Positions 17,284-26,485 of a stretch of DNA of 64,000 nucleotides are shown here, piece by piece; the first letter of the stretch is position 1, and every line of letters starts with the position of its first letter. The notes under the pieces are model-generated. The model searched no databases, was not told the DNA's origin, and saw nothing but the letters and a program-made list of their open reading frames with translations. The DNA is from CALMEC01 sp963765105 (GTDB taxonomy: Bacteria; Actinomycetota; Thermoleophilia; Miltoncostaeales; Miltoncostaeaceae). The stretch lies in NCBI GenBank assembly GCA_963765105.1, contig CAVXUW010000004.1:496001-560000 (forward strand), in the 5' to 3' direction. A program made the position numbers and the translations under genes.

Positions 17284-18054
17284 ATGCCTGATACCCCGAA
17301 ACATCACGACGATTCTCCTGAGCTGGCGGCCTTGGCCGATGGCAGCCTGCCGGCGGATGAGGCCGCCGCCCTCCAGGCGCGCGTCGATGCATCGCCCGAT
17401 CTCGCCGCGGCGTTGGCGCGTCAGCGAGCCGCAATCGGGCACGTTGTGGCCGCTCAGCGCCACGTTGTCGCACCTGCGGGGCTCCGTGCGCGCGTCAACG
17501 AGATGCGTACTCAGCGCGGGCGATCCCGACGCCTCGGATTTGCCGGGGCGGGAATTGCGGCGGTCGCGGCCGCGGCAGCTGCCGTGTTCTTCCTGATCCC
17601 CAGCGGCATCAACGGAGAAACGGTGCTCGCGGAGGCGGCAGCGACCCATGCTCGCCCGGCCAGCGAGCCGCCACCGCAGAACACAACCGACGCGCTCCTC
17701 GCCTATGAGCGGTTGGGCGTCACGTTCCCGGCATGGCAGAAATCATTCGAGTGGGCCACGACGGGTGCCCGCAGTGACCGTGTCCGCGGACGGGACGTCT
17801 ACACCGTGACCTACGCCAAGGACGGCAAGACGGTCGGCTACAGCGTGATCTCCGGCGATCGCATCACGCCACCAGATGCCGCGACGACACGCACGGCGGA
17901 AGGCTCAAACGTGCGCGTGTTTCGCCGGGACGGACGCACGATCGTGGTGTTCGATCGCCAAGGCCGCACCTGCGTGCTCTCCGGTGTCGGCGTGGACGAG
18001 GACGTCCTCGTGAAGCTCGCGGCGTGGAAAGGAAAGGGCACCGTCGCCTTCTAA
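17284..18054 (+). CDS. anti-sigma factor-like membrane protein
   Basis: 256 residues. An N-terminal cytosolic helical domain (ELAALADGSLPADEAAALQ, then ASPDLAAALARQR) resembles anti-sigma domains, though it lacks the HxxxCxxC zinc site. One membrane helix follows near residues 82-102, then an outside domain of about 150 residues of unknown fold. The start at 17284 gives MPDTPKHHDD; the open frame begins six codons earlier without a better start. It is convergent with the ECF sigma gene and the two stop codons interlock in CTAA at 18051-18054. Partnership with that sigma factor is inferred from position and domain type. Confidence 0.72.
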   Translation: MPDTPKHHDDSPELAALADGSLPADEAAALQARVDASPDLAAALARQRAAIGHVVAAQRHVVAPAGLRARVNEMRTQRGRSRRLGFAGAGIAAVAAAAAAVFFLIPSGINGETVLAEAAATHARPASEPPPQNTTDALLAYERLGVTFPAWQKSFEWATTGARSDRVRGRDVYTVTYAKDGKTVGYSVISGDRITPPDAATTRTAEGSNVRVFRRDGRTIVVFDRQGRTCVLSGVGVDEDVLVKLAAWKGKGTVAF

Positions 18055-18569
18055 GGCCTCGTCGCCGGCTCGGGCGAGGCGGGCCCGTCGACGGCGTCGA
18101 CCACACGGTTTCGCGCACGGTACAGGCGGCTCATCACAGTGCCTTCCTTTGTCCCGAGCGCCCGCGCCGCTTCCTTGTACGAGAGCCCCGCGATGTCGAC
18201 CGCAACGAGCGTGTCGCGGTATTCTTCCGGCAGGGCCGCAATGGCCGCGTACACCTCGCGAGCCTCGAGCCGGGCCTGCGGATCTCCCATCGCTTGTCCC
18301 TGGGCCATGGGAAGGTCCTCCGGCAACGCAACCTCCTGCGGACGGCGGGATGCGTCGCGCCGACGCGTGAGGAACGTATTGCGCAGGGCCCGAAGCATGT
18401 AGCCAAGATCGTCGTCACGCTGCAGAAAACGCGGGCGCGACAGAACACGGACGTAGGTCTCCTGGACGAGGTCCTCGGCGTCGTGCTGGTTACCGGTCAA
18501 CGCCCACGCCGATCGAAACAACCGATCGAGATGGTTGCCGACGCTTTCGGGATCGAGATCGGGTGACAT
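18051..18569 (-). CDS. ECF-family RNA polymerase sigma factor
   Basis: 172 residues with region 2 (FRSAWALTGNQHDAEDLVQETYVRV, residues about 18-42) and region 4 (LPEEYRDTLVAVDIAGLSYKEAARAL followed by GTVMSRLYRARN). That is the full two-domain layout of extracytoplasmic-function sigma factors. It binds core RNA polymerase and recognises a GGAA-type -35 element. The gene is tail-to-tail with the anti-sigma-like gene and divergent from the RTX gene 215 bp away. Both neighbours carry a GGAATAA motif upstream, suggesting they form its regulon. Confidence 0.9.
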   Translation of the reverse strand: MSPDLDPESVGNHLDRLFRSAWALTGNQHDAEDLVQETYVRVLSRPRFLQRDDDLGYMLRALRNTFLTRRRDASRRPQEVALPEDLPMAQGQAMGDPQARLEAREVYAAIAALPEEYRDTLVAVDIAGLSYKEAARALGTKEGTVMSRLYRARNRVVDAVDGPASPEPATRP

Positions 18570-18722
18570 CAGCCAGGCTTGCCGGAGATCGCCGCTCGTT
18601 CGATTGCTGGGCCGGTCGTGATTCCTCCGCCTCAGTGGCTCGTCGGACCTCTAGATAAGGCTAGACGAGAACGCTCGCGGGGGTTTTTTGCGGGTCCCAA
18701 ATTCGTCGACGCCAGGGTGCGG

Positions 18723-18749
18723 GGAATAATCCGCCGGGCGACGGCGTCC
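18723..18749 (+). promoter_or_regulatory. candidate ECF-sigma promoter before the RTX-like gene
   Basis: GGAATAA at 18723-18729, a 15-base spacer, then CGTCC at 18745-18749, close to the general ECF pattern (GGAA...CGT). It lies 34 bp before the GTG of the secreted repeat protein and 154 bp upstream of the divergent sigma gene. Confidence 0.5.
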
Positions 18750-18783
18750 TCTCAGGTAGTCCATCACTACCAGGAGACCTACT

Positions 18784-19797
18784 GTGACGATCCACACGTT
18801 TTCCCCCACCCGCTCTCGGCGCTCCCTAGTGAGCATGCTCGCCACCGGCGCTCTGTTCGCCGCCGGGGCCGGCGTCGCCGCCGATCAGGCCAGCGCCGCT
18901 TCCGCCCAGGTCCTGGGCCCGGCGCTCGTCGTCACCGGCGACAACGTCAACGACCGAATCACCCTGCGACTCCAGACCGGCGTTCCCACCAACCTTCAGG
19001 TCGACCTGAACGATGACGGCACCGCCGACGCAACCTTTGACCGCTCCACGTTCACTCAGATTCTGGTCACCGCCCGCCGCGGCAACGACGTCGTGCGCAT
19101 CGACGATGCGAACGGCCCATTCACTGACACGGAGATCACGACGATCCGTGGAGGCCGTGACGACGACACGCTTCTGGGTGGCCTGGGAATCGAGACGTTC
19201 CTCGGCGGCGCGGGAAACGACACCGTGGACGGCAACCAGGGCAACGATCTCGCGTTTCTCGGCGAGGAGAACGACACGTTCATCTGGGATCCCGGCGACG
19301 GCAGCGACACCATCGAGGGCGAGTCCGGCTACGACACGCTCGACTTCCGAGGATCGGGTGGTGACGAGATCTTCGACGCATCGGCCAATGGCTCACGCCT
19401 CCGTTTCTTCCGTAACCTCGGGAACATCGTCATGGACACCGACGATGTGGAGCGCGTCGACCTCAAAACCCTGGGTGGCGTCGACTCGACCACCATCAAC
19501 AACCTTCGTCGCACCGACGTGCGTCGTGTGAACGTCAACCTGGCCGGCGCCCTTGGGGCAGCAGTAGGCGACACCCAGCCGGACTCGGTCATCGTGAACG
19601 CGACACCCGGCAACGACGACGTGCTGATCCGTCCGGAAGGCACGGGCGTTGCCGTCCGCGGCCTGTACCCCAAGGTCCACATCACCAACTCCGAACCTGC
19701 AAACGACACGCTCACGCTCAACACCCTCGGCGGTGACGACACCGTCCGATTCGGCAACGGCCTGAGCGGTCTGATCAAGACCACGGTCAACGCCTGA
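18784..19797 (+). CDS. secreted RTX-like calcium-binding repeat protein
   Basis: 337 residues. A twin-arginine-like signal (RSRRSLVSM, then a hydrophobic run ending ASA at about residue 37) targets it for export. Residues about 110-190 hold glycine/aspartate nonapeptide-like repeats (RGGRDDDTLLGG, GGAGNDTVDG, GDGSDTIEGESGYD), which form calcium-binding beta-rolls. The later part has weaker GNDDV and GDDTV echoes. Start GTG at 18784 follows CCAGGAGA. It probably acts outside the cell; no enzymatic domain is seen. An ECF-type promoter motif lies just upstream, next to the divergent sigma gene. Confidence 0.82.
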   Translation: MTIHTFSPTRSRRSLVSMLATGALFAAGAGVAADQASAASAQVLGPALVVTGDNVNDRITLRLQTGVPTNLQVDLNDDGTADATFDRSTFTQILVTARRGNDVVRIDDANGPFTDTEITTIRGGRDDDTLLGGLGIETFLGGAGNDTVDGNQGNDLAFLGEENDTFIWDPGDGSDTIEGESGYDTLDFRGSGGDEIFDASANGSRLRFFRNLGNIVMDTDDVERVDLKTLGGVDSTTINNLRRTDVRRVNVNLAGALGAAVGDTQPDSVIVNATPGNDDVLIRPEGTGVAVRGLYPKVHITNSEPANDTLTLNTLGGDDTVRFGNGLSGLIKTTVNA

Positions 19798-19909
19798 CCA
19801 CCAGGTGTCGGCGGCGAGCGACGTCCCCGCCGAACCGGTGGACGCCACATCGGAGGGGTCGTCCTGTCGACGGCCCCTCGACCGGCGCGCGGATGACACA
19901 ATCCGTCTT

Positions 19910-21718
19910 ATGGCGGAACCGTTGGCGATTCATCTACTCGGACCGCAGCCGCGAGTGATCTCCGCAGGGAATCCGCGGCCCCCACCACGCGGCCGCAAGG
20001 CATGGGCCTTGCTCGCCTACTTGCTGACCACGAAGTCGGCACCGAGCCGCGAGTGGCTTGCCGAGCTGTTGTTCTCGGACGCCGACGATCCACTCAACGC
20101 ACTCAGCTGGAACCTGAGCCAGCTACGGAAACTGCTCGGCCCCGAGGCGAGCATCGCCGGCGAGCCAGTTGTGCTTCGGTTGCCTCCCGGCACGTTCGTG
20201 GATGTCCTTGCCCTGACTGCCGGCACGTGGATGCAGGCCATTGAGATCCCCGACCTCGGGCGCGAGCTGTTGGAAGGTAAGACCTTTCGTGCGTCCGCCA
20301 GCTTCGAGGTGTGGCTTCTCGCCAGCCGCAGACACCTTGCGGGGGCGGCCGAGGACGTGCTGCGGGAGGCGGCGCGAGCCAGGCTCTCGGCAGGCGACGG
20401 CGCCCGGGCGGTTGAACTTGCCAGTCGGCTCGTCACGACCAACCCACTCGACGAAGACGCGCAGGAGATCCTCATCCGGGCGTACGTGGCAAACGGCGAC
20501 CCCACCGCGGCCGGAGCACAGCGGGATGCATGCGTGGCGCTCTTCCGACGCGAACTCGGCGCCGACCCCAGTGTGGCCGTCCTCGACGCTGCCAACCCGC
20601 AGACGGAAAAGACCGTTCTCCCCGACCGGCCGGCGACCGCCACCGCAACGGCGGCCCGCCTCGAGGCGGGTCTCAGCGCCCTCGACGCCGGGGCGGTCGA
20701 TACCGCCGTCAGCCTTCTGCGACAAGCCGCGGCCGAGGCCGACGACGTTGACGACGGACCGCTCCAGGTGCAGACGCTGATGGCACTCGGCTCGGCGCTA
20801 GTCCACAGTGTCCGGGGGCGCGACGGCGAGGGCGCCGGGATCCTGCACGAAACGATCGGCATAGCCGATCGGATTGGAGCCCCGGAGTTGGCGGCCCAGG
20901 CCCACCGCGAGCTGGGCTACATCGAGCTGCTTCGCGGTCGCTACGACCGCGCCCAGCATTGGCTGCAGACCGCGACGACGCTTGCCGATGAGGAACCAAC
21001 CGAGCGTGCGTGGGCACTCGCGGTCCAGGGCGTGGCCTCGACCGACGTCGGCCGCTACGCAGAGGCGTTGGGCGCCTTCGAGGAGGCGCTACGCCTGGCT
21101 CAGCTCGGGCAGCTTCCTCAGGTCGCCGCATGGGTGTGGACGTTTACCGGACGACTGCACCTTTTGCGCCACAACCTCGAGCAGGCGCGCGAGTGCCTCA
21201 CCAAAGGGCTGGACTCGGCGCGCGCCCTTCGGTGGACCGCCTTCATCCCCCTGCCCGAAGCGTTGCTCGCAGATGTCGATCTCGCGGACGGCAACGTCGA
21301 TGCGGCTCAGGCCGCATTCGAGCACGCGCATGCCCTGGCGCTGCAGCTGGGCGATCCGTGCTGGGAGGGCTACGCGGCGCGCGGGTTGGGTCTGGTTGCT
21401 GCGAAACGGGGTGATTCAACGACGGGCCTGCGCTGGATCACCGAGGCCCGCGACCGCTGCGTGCGGCTGCCCGACGCCTATCTGTGGGTAGAGGGCTACT
21501 GCCTCGACGCCCTCTGCGCCCTTGCCGTCGAGCATCAGCCGGTCGAGGCCATACGGTGGATCGACGACCTTGAGGCACTGGCCACGCGCACCGGCATGCG
21601 GGAGCTCGTCGCTCGCGCATATGCCCACCGAGGGAGACTCGGCGACCGGGTCGCGGCCGACGCGGCCCGGGTCCTCGCGGCGGAGGTCGACAATCCGGCA
21701 TTGCAGCGTCTGGGGTGA
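19910..21718 (+). CDS. SARP-like transcriptional activator (winged helix, BTAD, TPR)
   Basis: 602 residues from the ATG at 19910. Residues about 5-95 form an OmpR-type winged helix (HLLGPQPRV, RKAWALLAYLLT, SWNLSQLRKLLG), about 100-245 a bacterial transcriptional activation domain, and about 260-600 a TPR-rich superhelix (many A-xxx-G/A-xxx-Y helices). There is no ATPase domain, unlike the larger homologue at 32607. Such activators usually switch on nearby secondary-metabolism or stress genes. The convergent haloperoxidase/methyltransferase pair is the closest candidate target, but no operator repeats were recognised. Confidence 0.85.
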   Translation: MAEPLAIHLLGPQPRVISAGNPRPPPRGRKAWALLAYLLTTKSAPSREWLAELLFSDADDPLNALSWNLSQLRKLLGPEASIAGEPVVLRLPPGTFVDVLALTAGTWMQAIEIPDLGRELLEGKTFRASASFEVWLLASRRHLAGAAEDVLREAARARLSAGDGARAVELASRLVTTNPLDEDAQEILIRAYVANGDPTAAGAQRDACVALFRRELGADPSVAVLDAANPQTEKTVLPDRPATATATAARLEAGLSALDAGAVDTAVSLLRQAAAEADDVDDGPLQVQTLMALGSALVHSVRGRDGEGAGILHETIGIADRIGAPELAAQAHRELGYIELLRGRYDRAQHWLQTATTLADEEPTERAWALAVQGVASTDVGRYAEALGAFEEALRLAQLGQLPQVAAWVWTFTGRLHLLRHNLEQARECLTKGLDSARALRWTAFIPLPEALLADVDLADGNVDAAQAAFEHAHALALQLGDPCWEGYAARGLGLVAAKRGDSTTGLRWITEARDRCVRLPDAYLWVEGYCLDALCALAVEHQPVEAIRWIDDLEALATRTGMRELVARAYAHRGRLGDRVAADAARVLAAEVDNPALQRLG

Positions 21719-21798
21719 GTTCGTGTCGGGGCCTATCGTCCGCACGTTCTTCGTGTGGCCGGCAAGCGCAAGGTGACGGCTGGGGGCGCCGATCTCAT

Positions 21799-21830
21799 CG
21801 CGAGGAGGACCCGTGACGGCCCTCCTCGCG
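21799..21830. terminator. bidirectional hairpin terminator
   Basis: CGCGAGGAGG at 21799-21808 and CCTCCTCGCG at 21821-21830 form a perfect 10-bp stem with a 12-base loop. It sits between the convergent BTAD regulator and haloperoxidase genes. There is no T-run, as often in high-GC actinobacteria. Confidence 0.7.
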
Positions 21831-21844
21831 TGACCGGTGGTGAG

Positions 21845-23173
21845 CTACTTCTCGCGATCGTCCCGGTGGAAGTGGTGTGAGAGGACGTAGCGCGCGGTCC
21901 GCTTCCCGATCGTGGTCCCGTCGTCCACGGCGGACCGGAAGTGGATGCCGCCCCAGATGCGCGCGTTCACCACTTCGTACTCGAGATCCTTGGTCGTGGC
22001 GAAGTGCCGGTCGCCCAGACCGGTGAGGCTTGGAATCGTCAGGTCGATCTGTCGTGTCTTCAGGAATCGGGCGATCACGCGACCGCCCGCCGGAGTGATG
22101 CACGAGTGGGCACTCGGATACTCCGGGTGGTTGGGAGTGGCCACGAGCAGCGGCGACCAGGTGGGATCGCCCACCGTGGCGTCGTTGCCATCCGTGTGGC
22201 CCGCGCGAATGGCGGTGATCGGTCGCCAGAACGCGTAGCGATACTTCGCGTCGAAACAGGCGATGAGTGCGTCCGCGTACGTCACGGAGATCATGCCGTT
22301 GAAGCGCGCGGCCTCAACGATGTCGAGCTTGCGGGTGAGCATGAACTCGCGGAACGAGCGACGCGCCTGTTGCACCGGAGGCTCACCCCAGAAGCGGGCC
22401 GCCACCGTCTGCTCAGCCGTCCGGGTCGTGCTCGTGATCGAGCCGATCTCTTTGACCTCGTTGTACTCCTTCGCCCACCGCTTGCGTGAGAGCTTCGGCG
22501 GCCCCGCAGGCCGGAACTGGTCGGCCGAGCGGAGGGCAAACGGGCGCATACGACCCAAATACGTCCCGATCGGAGGCGTGGGTGCCGTCGGAATCCACAC
22601 ACCGGGGATCGGCGGACTCGGTGGGGTGTACGGCACGGTCGCGCGGAACCCGTCGTCGGCCCGCTGGGCGATGAAGGCGTCTGCGACCTCCTCGCCCACC
22701 GCGACGCCGTCGGTCTTCGCCTGCCCGTCGGGGATGCCCGCGAGCGACGTTGCCAGTGCCGGATCGAGAATCGTCAACCTCTGCGCCGGCAAGTAGTAAC
22801 CCAAGACCCGATGCGCAGCCGCCGCGACCGCCGCCTCGGCTGATGCGCCCGTGGGTGCATCAACCTCGACCGCGAACGGCTCGTACCCGCCTTTCGTCGC
22901 CATCACCGAGTCGTAGACCGCAACCCCGACGTAGCCGAAGATGGTGTGCCCCTCGGCGGGCGACAGCCCGGCCGCGGTGAAGGCCTGGCTGCCAATCCCG
23001 TCCCACTGAGCAACGTACGTATCGGGCGCACCGGCGTGTCGCGGCTTCTCGCTCGTCGCGGTCGCACCGCCGGACACGACGAGTGACGCGAGCAGGGCGA
23101 GAGCAATCGGCCAGCGTCCACTCGTCCGCGGGAGAGCTCGGCCACCACCGATGCGATCTCGTTTGTCGTTCAT
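21845..23173 (-). CDS. vanadium-dependent haloperoxidase / PAP2-like secreted protein
   Basis: 442 residues, with a signal peptide over about residues 20-45 (cleavage near ATATSEK). The full set of vanadate/phosphate-binding residues of the haloperoxidase-PAP2 fold is present: Lys310 and Arg317 (KYRYAFWRP), Ser354-Ala-His356 (YPSAHS, with Ala in place of the usual Gly), Arg405 and His411 (RIWGGIHFRS). Start ATG 23173 follows GAAGGAGAAG. It is 56 bp behind the methyltransferase on the same strand. It may oxidise halide or hydrolyse a phosphate monoester; sequence alone does not decide. Confidence 0.85.
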   Translation of the reverse strand: MNDKRDRIGGGRALPRTSGRWPIALALLASLVVSGGATATSEKPRHAGAPDTYVAQWDGIGSQAFTAAGLSPAEGHTIFGYVGVAVYDSVMATKGGYEPFAVEVDAPTGASAEAAVAAAAHRVLGYYLPAQRLTILDPALATSLAGIPDGQAKTDGVAVGEEVADAFIAQRADDGFRATVPYTPPSPPIPGVWIPTAPTPPIGTYLGRMRPFALRSADQFRPAGPPKLSRKRWAKEYNEVKEIGSITSTTRTAEQTVAARFWGEPPVQQARRSFREFMLTRKLDIVEAARFNGMISVTYADALIACFDAKYRYAFWRPITAIRAGHTDGNDATVGDPTWSPLLVATPNHPEYPSAHSCITPAGGRVIARFLKTRQIDLTIPSLTGLGDRHFATTKDLEYEVVNARIWGGIHFRSAVDDGTTIGKRTARYVLSHHFHRDDREK

Positions 23174-23229
23174 CGTTTCTTCTCCTTCGTTCACGTTGAG
23201 AATTCCGTGTGTTGGAGTCGACAGCCGTG

Positions 23230-24054
23230 CTACGGGCGCTTACCGACAGCAACGAGGTACTCCATCTCGAAGCGGCCACGGTCGGCCGTGCCGCGGTTCC
23301 ACTCATCGCAGAAGCCGTCGAGGCCCGCCACGAACTCGGCGTCACGGCCGTTCTTACGGGCGTTTGCCTGGACGGCGATGGTCGGCCCGTACTTCGCTTT
23401 GAAGTGCTCACCGAAGTCGCGCGGATGCTCGAACGCCGTGATCTCCAACACGTCGCGCGTGAGGGTGTGGAACGCGACGCGGCCCCCGAACAACCCGTTC
23501 ACGTGCTGCTCACTGCCCCACAGCGGCGGCGGTTGCGCACCCTGCGGAGGCGGCGGGGCGAACGGGCCCATAAACCGAAAGAGCGCTCCGATCTGCCCCT
23601 CGGGTGTCCAGCTCAGAAGGCCAACCGTCCCACCGGGACGGCAGACGCGGACAAGCTCATCGGCAACGTCCTGGTGGTGAGGCGCGAACATCGCACCGAT
23701 CGACGACATCACCACGTCGAACGAGCCATCATCGAACGGCAGCCGCTCGGCGTCGGCCTCGACCCACTCGAGCGTCAGCCCTTCCGCCTCGGCGCGGTGA
23801 CGGCCCGCCTCGAGCAACTCCGGTGTCAGATCGCTCGCGGTGACACTCGCACCCTTCCTGGCCGCGGGGAGCGACGCGTTGCCGGTTCCTGCCGCCACAT
23901 CCAGAACCCGCATCCCCGGTCCGATGTCGCACGCCTCGACCAGGCGCGGCCCTAACGGCAGCAGGAACGTCTCGACCATCGACGGGTAGTCTCCGCTGGC
24001 CCACATCGCCTTGTGGCGTGCCTTCAACTCGGTGTCCAGCACTTTCGTCGTCAT
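23230..24054 (-). CDS. class I SAM-dependent methyltransferase (UbiE/Methyltransf_11 type)
   Basis: 274 residues. Motif I is VLDVAAGTGNASLPAA near residue 50, then an acidic residue at the end of strand 2 (VTASDLTPELLEAG), FDVVMSSIGAMF for motif II, and a GTVGLLSWTPEG strand. These are standard for small-molecule C/O-methyltransferases. The start ATG 24054 follows AAAAGGAGA. It leads a two-gene operon with the haloperoxidase-like gene. The substrate is not predictable. Confidence 0.87.
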   Translation of the reverse strand: MTTKVLDTELKARHKAMWASGDYPSMVETFLLPLGPRLVEACDIGPGMRVLDVAAGTGNASLPAARKGASVTASDLTPELLEAGRHRAEAEGLTLEWVEADAERLPFDDGSFDVVMSSIGAMFAPHHQDVADELVRVCRPGGTVGLLSWTPEGQIGALFRFMGPFAPPPPQGAQPPPLWGSEQHVNGLFGGRVAFHTLTRDVLEITAFEHPRDFGEHFKAKYGPTIAVQANARKNGRDAEFVAGLDGFCDEWNRGTADRGRFEMEYLVAVGKRP

Positions 24055-24515
24055 CAGATTCTCCTTTTCTTGCAGTGACACAGTTCGTTCGTTAGGAGTC
24101 ACGTACGAGGCATTCAGACGATTCCGTCCCCCGCCGTCGATCGGTGATCACCAGTTGTCGATGAGGAGGGTGAACCCGGGGTCTGTGACCGCGCCTGTGA
24201 CGACTAACTCGTGCCTGATGGCACCTCAGCGCTCGACGATCACGACGCAGACGGCCGGTGGGCGGCCCTGGTATCGCCCGGGAAGCACGAAGGGCGGTCG
24301 GCCCCCGGCATGGCATCACGTCCCAGCGAACAGGCGTAGCAGGGAAACTCACCCGGTGTCACCGGGCGAGGCGACGACGCTCAACCACGAGCTGACAACT
24401 CGGTGCCCGTCAACAGAGCCTCAATCGGCCCGAGGAGTGCGCCACTCGCAGACGTGCACCGCGAGTGTTCGCCGATCCACCGCCGCACCCTGCAATCAGA
24501 TCACTGATCGTGTCG
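24055..24515. other. 461-bp intergenic region, nothing recognised
   Basis: Between the methyltransferase start and the end of the RNB nuclease gene. Open frames here lack motifs and ribosome-binding sites. It presumably contains the promoter of the methyltransferase operon. Confidence 0.5.
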
Positions 24516-25952
24516 TTATGGGCTACCGACGCTGAGCGCGAGCGCGACTTTTCCGCTGGCCACGTCGGCGCCCTTAACGGTGACCGCGACGCTCGCCCCA
24601 AGAAGGGCCGACCCCGGGATGGTCGCCACGATCGCCGGATCGATCAGCTGGACGACCACGGACCCCCGCTCGTTCTGATCGACCACAACCGCGTCGAACG
24701 AGCTGCCGATGAGCCCCGTCAGAGCGGACGCCTCGGCCGCGTCGATGCACGCTCGCTGTACTGCGCCAGCCCTGCGGTCGGCCGCCGCCATGATCTCGGG
24801 GAGCGCGGACAATCCTGCGCGGACCCAGTCCGGCACCGGCCGTCCGGCGCTGAACGCTTCACAGACGACAAGGCCGAACCGATCCACCAACCGGCGCAGC
24901 GGGGCGGTGACATGTGCGTATGGTGCGGCAACCGCCGCGTGGTGTGCCAGAGCTGGTGGAGCGCCGTCGAACGAGGTGTATCCGGCTCCTCGAAAGAGGG
25001 CGGCCGCCTCATGGATCAACGCAAGATGAGCGGGGTTCGTCCGGTCGAGCGTCCGCAACATCCGCCCATAGGGTGTGTCGTCCGGCCACGACACACCGAG
25101 TGCGTGGGCTTGGCGGCGGAGCCGATCGACTGCGCCTTCGGTGGGCGGTGGCATCGTCCGAAGGATCCCGATACCTGCCTGGAGCATCATCTGCGCGGCA
25201 GCCATCCCGGCGAGGAGCGAGATCTGAGCATTCCAATCTTCACTCGCCAGCGGAGGTCGGTACTCGAGCGTGCTCACGCCCGGTGACCGTTCCACCACCT
25301 GCTGCTCAGGCATCGGCAGACTCGCTCCCCCTCGCGCCTGCTCCAACCCGATCCGCAGCTCCCCGAGCTCACGAAGCAGGGCGATCGGCTCGTCGTCGAC
25401 CTGCTCTACCCCGGCGTAATCCCGCCGGGCGGTGCTCGTGACCCTCGCCCGTGTCACAGTGGCGGAGGTTTCGTTGCCGTCCCGGTCGACACGGATGTCC
25501 CAAACAAACGCGGGGCGGACCACGCCCGGAAGGAGGCTCGCCGCGCCCTCCGACAGAACCACAGGATGCAACGGAAAGCGACCGTCCGGGCAGTAGATCG
25601 TTGTGCCCCGCCGGTGGGCTTCGATGTCGATCGCGCCGCCCGATCGGACAAACGCGGGGACATCGGCGATTGCGTAGCGCACGCGGTACCCGTCGCCGTC
25701 ACGCTCCACGCACATTGCCTGGTCGAGGTCCATGCTGTCTGGCGGATCGAGTGTGAAAAATGGAACTGCGGTCAAATCCGGGAGATCGGCCACGACGTCA
25801 GCCGCGGCCACGGCCTCCGCCTCGGCCAGCACCTCTTCAGGGAAGGAGGTCGGAACCTGCATCTCGGCACGGATCGCCGCAAACCGCCGCGCCAACGAGC
25901 TCGGCGCACCACCCGACACGTTCGATTGGAAGGTCGTGAGGCGTCTGGGCAT
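24516..25952 (-). CDS. RNB-domain ribonuclease (RNase II-like, short actinobacterial form)
   Basis: 478 residues dominated by an RNB catalytic domain. The active-site motif is TLDPPDSMDLDQA near residue 83, where the last Asp of the usual DxDD is Gln; three acidic ligands remain. YAIADVPAFV, HRRGTTIYCPDGRFPLHP and YAHVTAPLRR further match RNB proteins. The cold-shock and S1 RNA-binding domains of full RNase II/R are missing, as in a known short group of high-GC Gram-positives. It would degrade RNA 3' to 5'. Start ATG 25952; it lies 52 bp behind a small unknown gene on the same strand. Confidence 0.85.
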   Translation of the reverse strand: MPRRLTTFQSNVSGGAPSSLARRFAAIRAEMQVPTSFPEEVLAEAEAVAAADVVADLPDLTAVPFFTLDPPDSMDLDQAMCVERDGDGYRVRYAIADVPAFVRSGGAIDIEAHRRGTTIYCPDGRFPLHPVVLSEGAASLLPGVVRPAFVWDIRVDRDGNETSATVTRARVTSTARRDYAGVEQVDDEPIALLRELGELRIGLEQARGGASLPMPEQQVVERSPGVSTLEYRPPLASEDWNAQISLLAGMAAAQMMLQAGIGILRTMPPPTEGAVDRLRRQAHALGVSWPDDTPYGRMLRTLDRTNPAHLALIHEAAALFRGAGYTSFDGAPPALAHHAAVAAPYAHVTAPLRRLVDRFGLVVCEAFSAGRPVPDWVRAGLSALPEIMAAADRRAGAVQRACIDAAEASALTGLIGSSFDAVVVDQNERGSVVVQLIDPAIVATIPGSALLGASVAVTVKGADVASGKVALALSVGSP

Positions 25953-26004
25953 CGCAAATACGATACGCAGGCCCGCGGCTGGTGACCGCTGAGCCGTGCG
26001 CTCG

Positions 26005-26337
26005 TCAGCCGGAGCGTCGGCGCTCGCCGTGTGTCCAGGCTCGCTGGGCGTCGCGAATGGCAACGGCTTGGGCGTTGTCGACCCAGATCTCCCATCGTCC
26101 GGAGACCGATGTTTCGTCGGCGAGGTGGTACGGTCGCCGACCGTCAAACGCACCTCGACGGAGTCGAAAGACCCCGCCGAGCATGCTCGCGATTCGTCGC
26201 CGCGGCCACGACAGGGCGTCCTCAGCCACCCCGAACGGACGCCGCACTCCCGGGTCGCGCGCCAGGAAGACAAGAAGCTCGCGCATCAGATCACTGCAGA
26301 GATCGTAGAAGTGCACGATCTCATCCGGATCGCTCAT
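26005..26337 (-). CDS. hypothetical protein (110 residues)
   Basis: The frame is open to 26739, but only the part from ATG 26337 looks like a protein: SDPDEIVHFYDLCSDLMREL, an RRRIASMLGGVFRLRRG core and GRWEIWVDNAQAVAIRDAQR. Mixed helical, no membrane segment, no Cys. No family is recognised. It precedes the RNB nuclease by 52 bp in the same direction and diverges from the propeller gene, so co-expression with the nuclease is likely. Confidence 0.6.
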   Translation of the reverse strand: MSDPDEIVHFYDLCSDLMRELLVFLARDPGVRRPFGVAEDALSWPRRRIASMLGGVFRLRRGAFDGRRPYHLADETSVSGRWEIWVDNAQAVAIRDAQRAWTHGERRRSG

Positions 26338-26485
26338 CGCATTGCCCGGTGCATGCTCCGACGTAGAACGCGCTGTGCCTGCCATTGCGGTATTCAAGCT
26401 GACCGCGCCCGAGCCGGCGCTCGTGGCGCCGCCGGACCCGCGCCGGTGGCGGAGCCATCCACCGATCTGGGAGGATGCGACGCGG

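Noticed and set aside
18570..18722. Terminator suggested by a run of T with flanking G (near 18680)
   Set aside because: The T-run has no stem of useful length before it and lies in a divergent promoter region.
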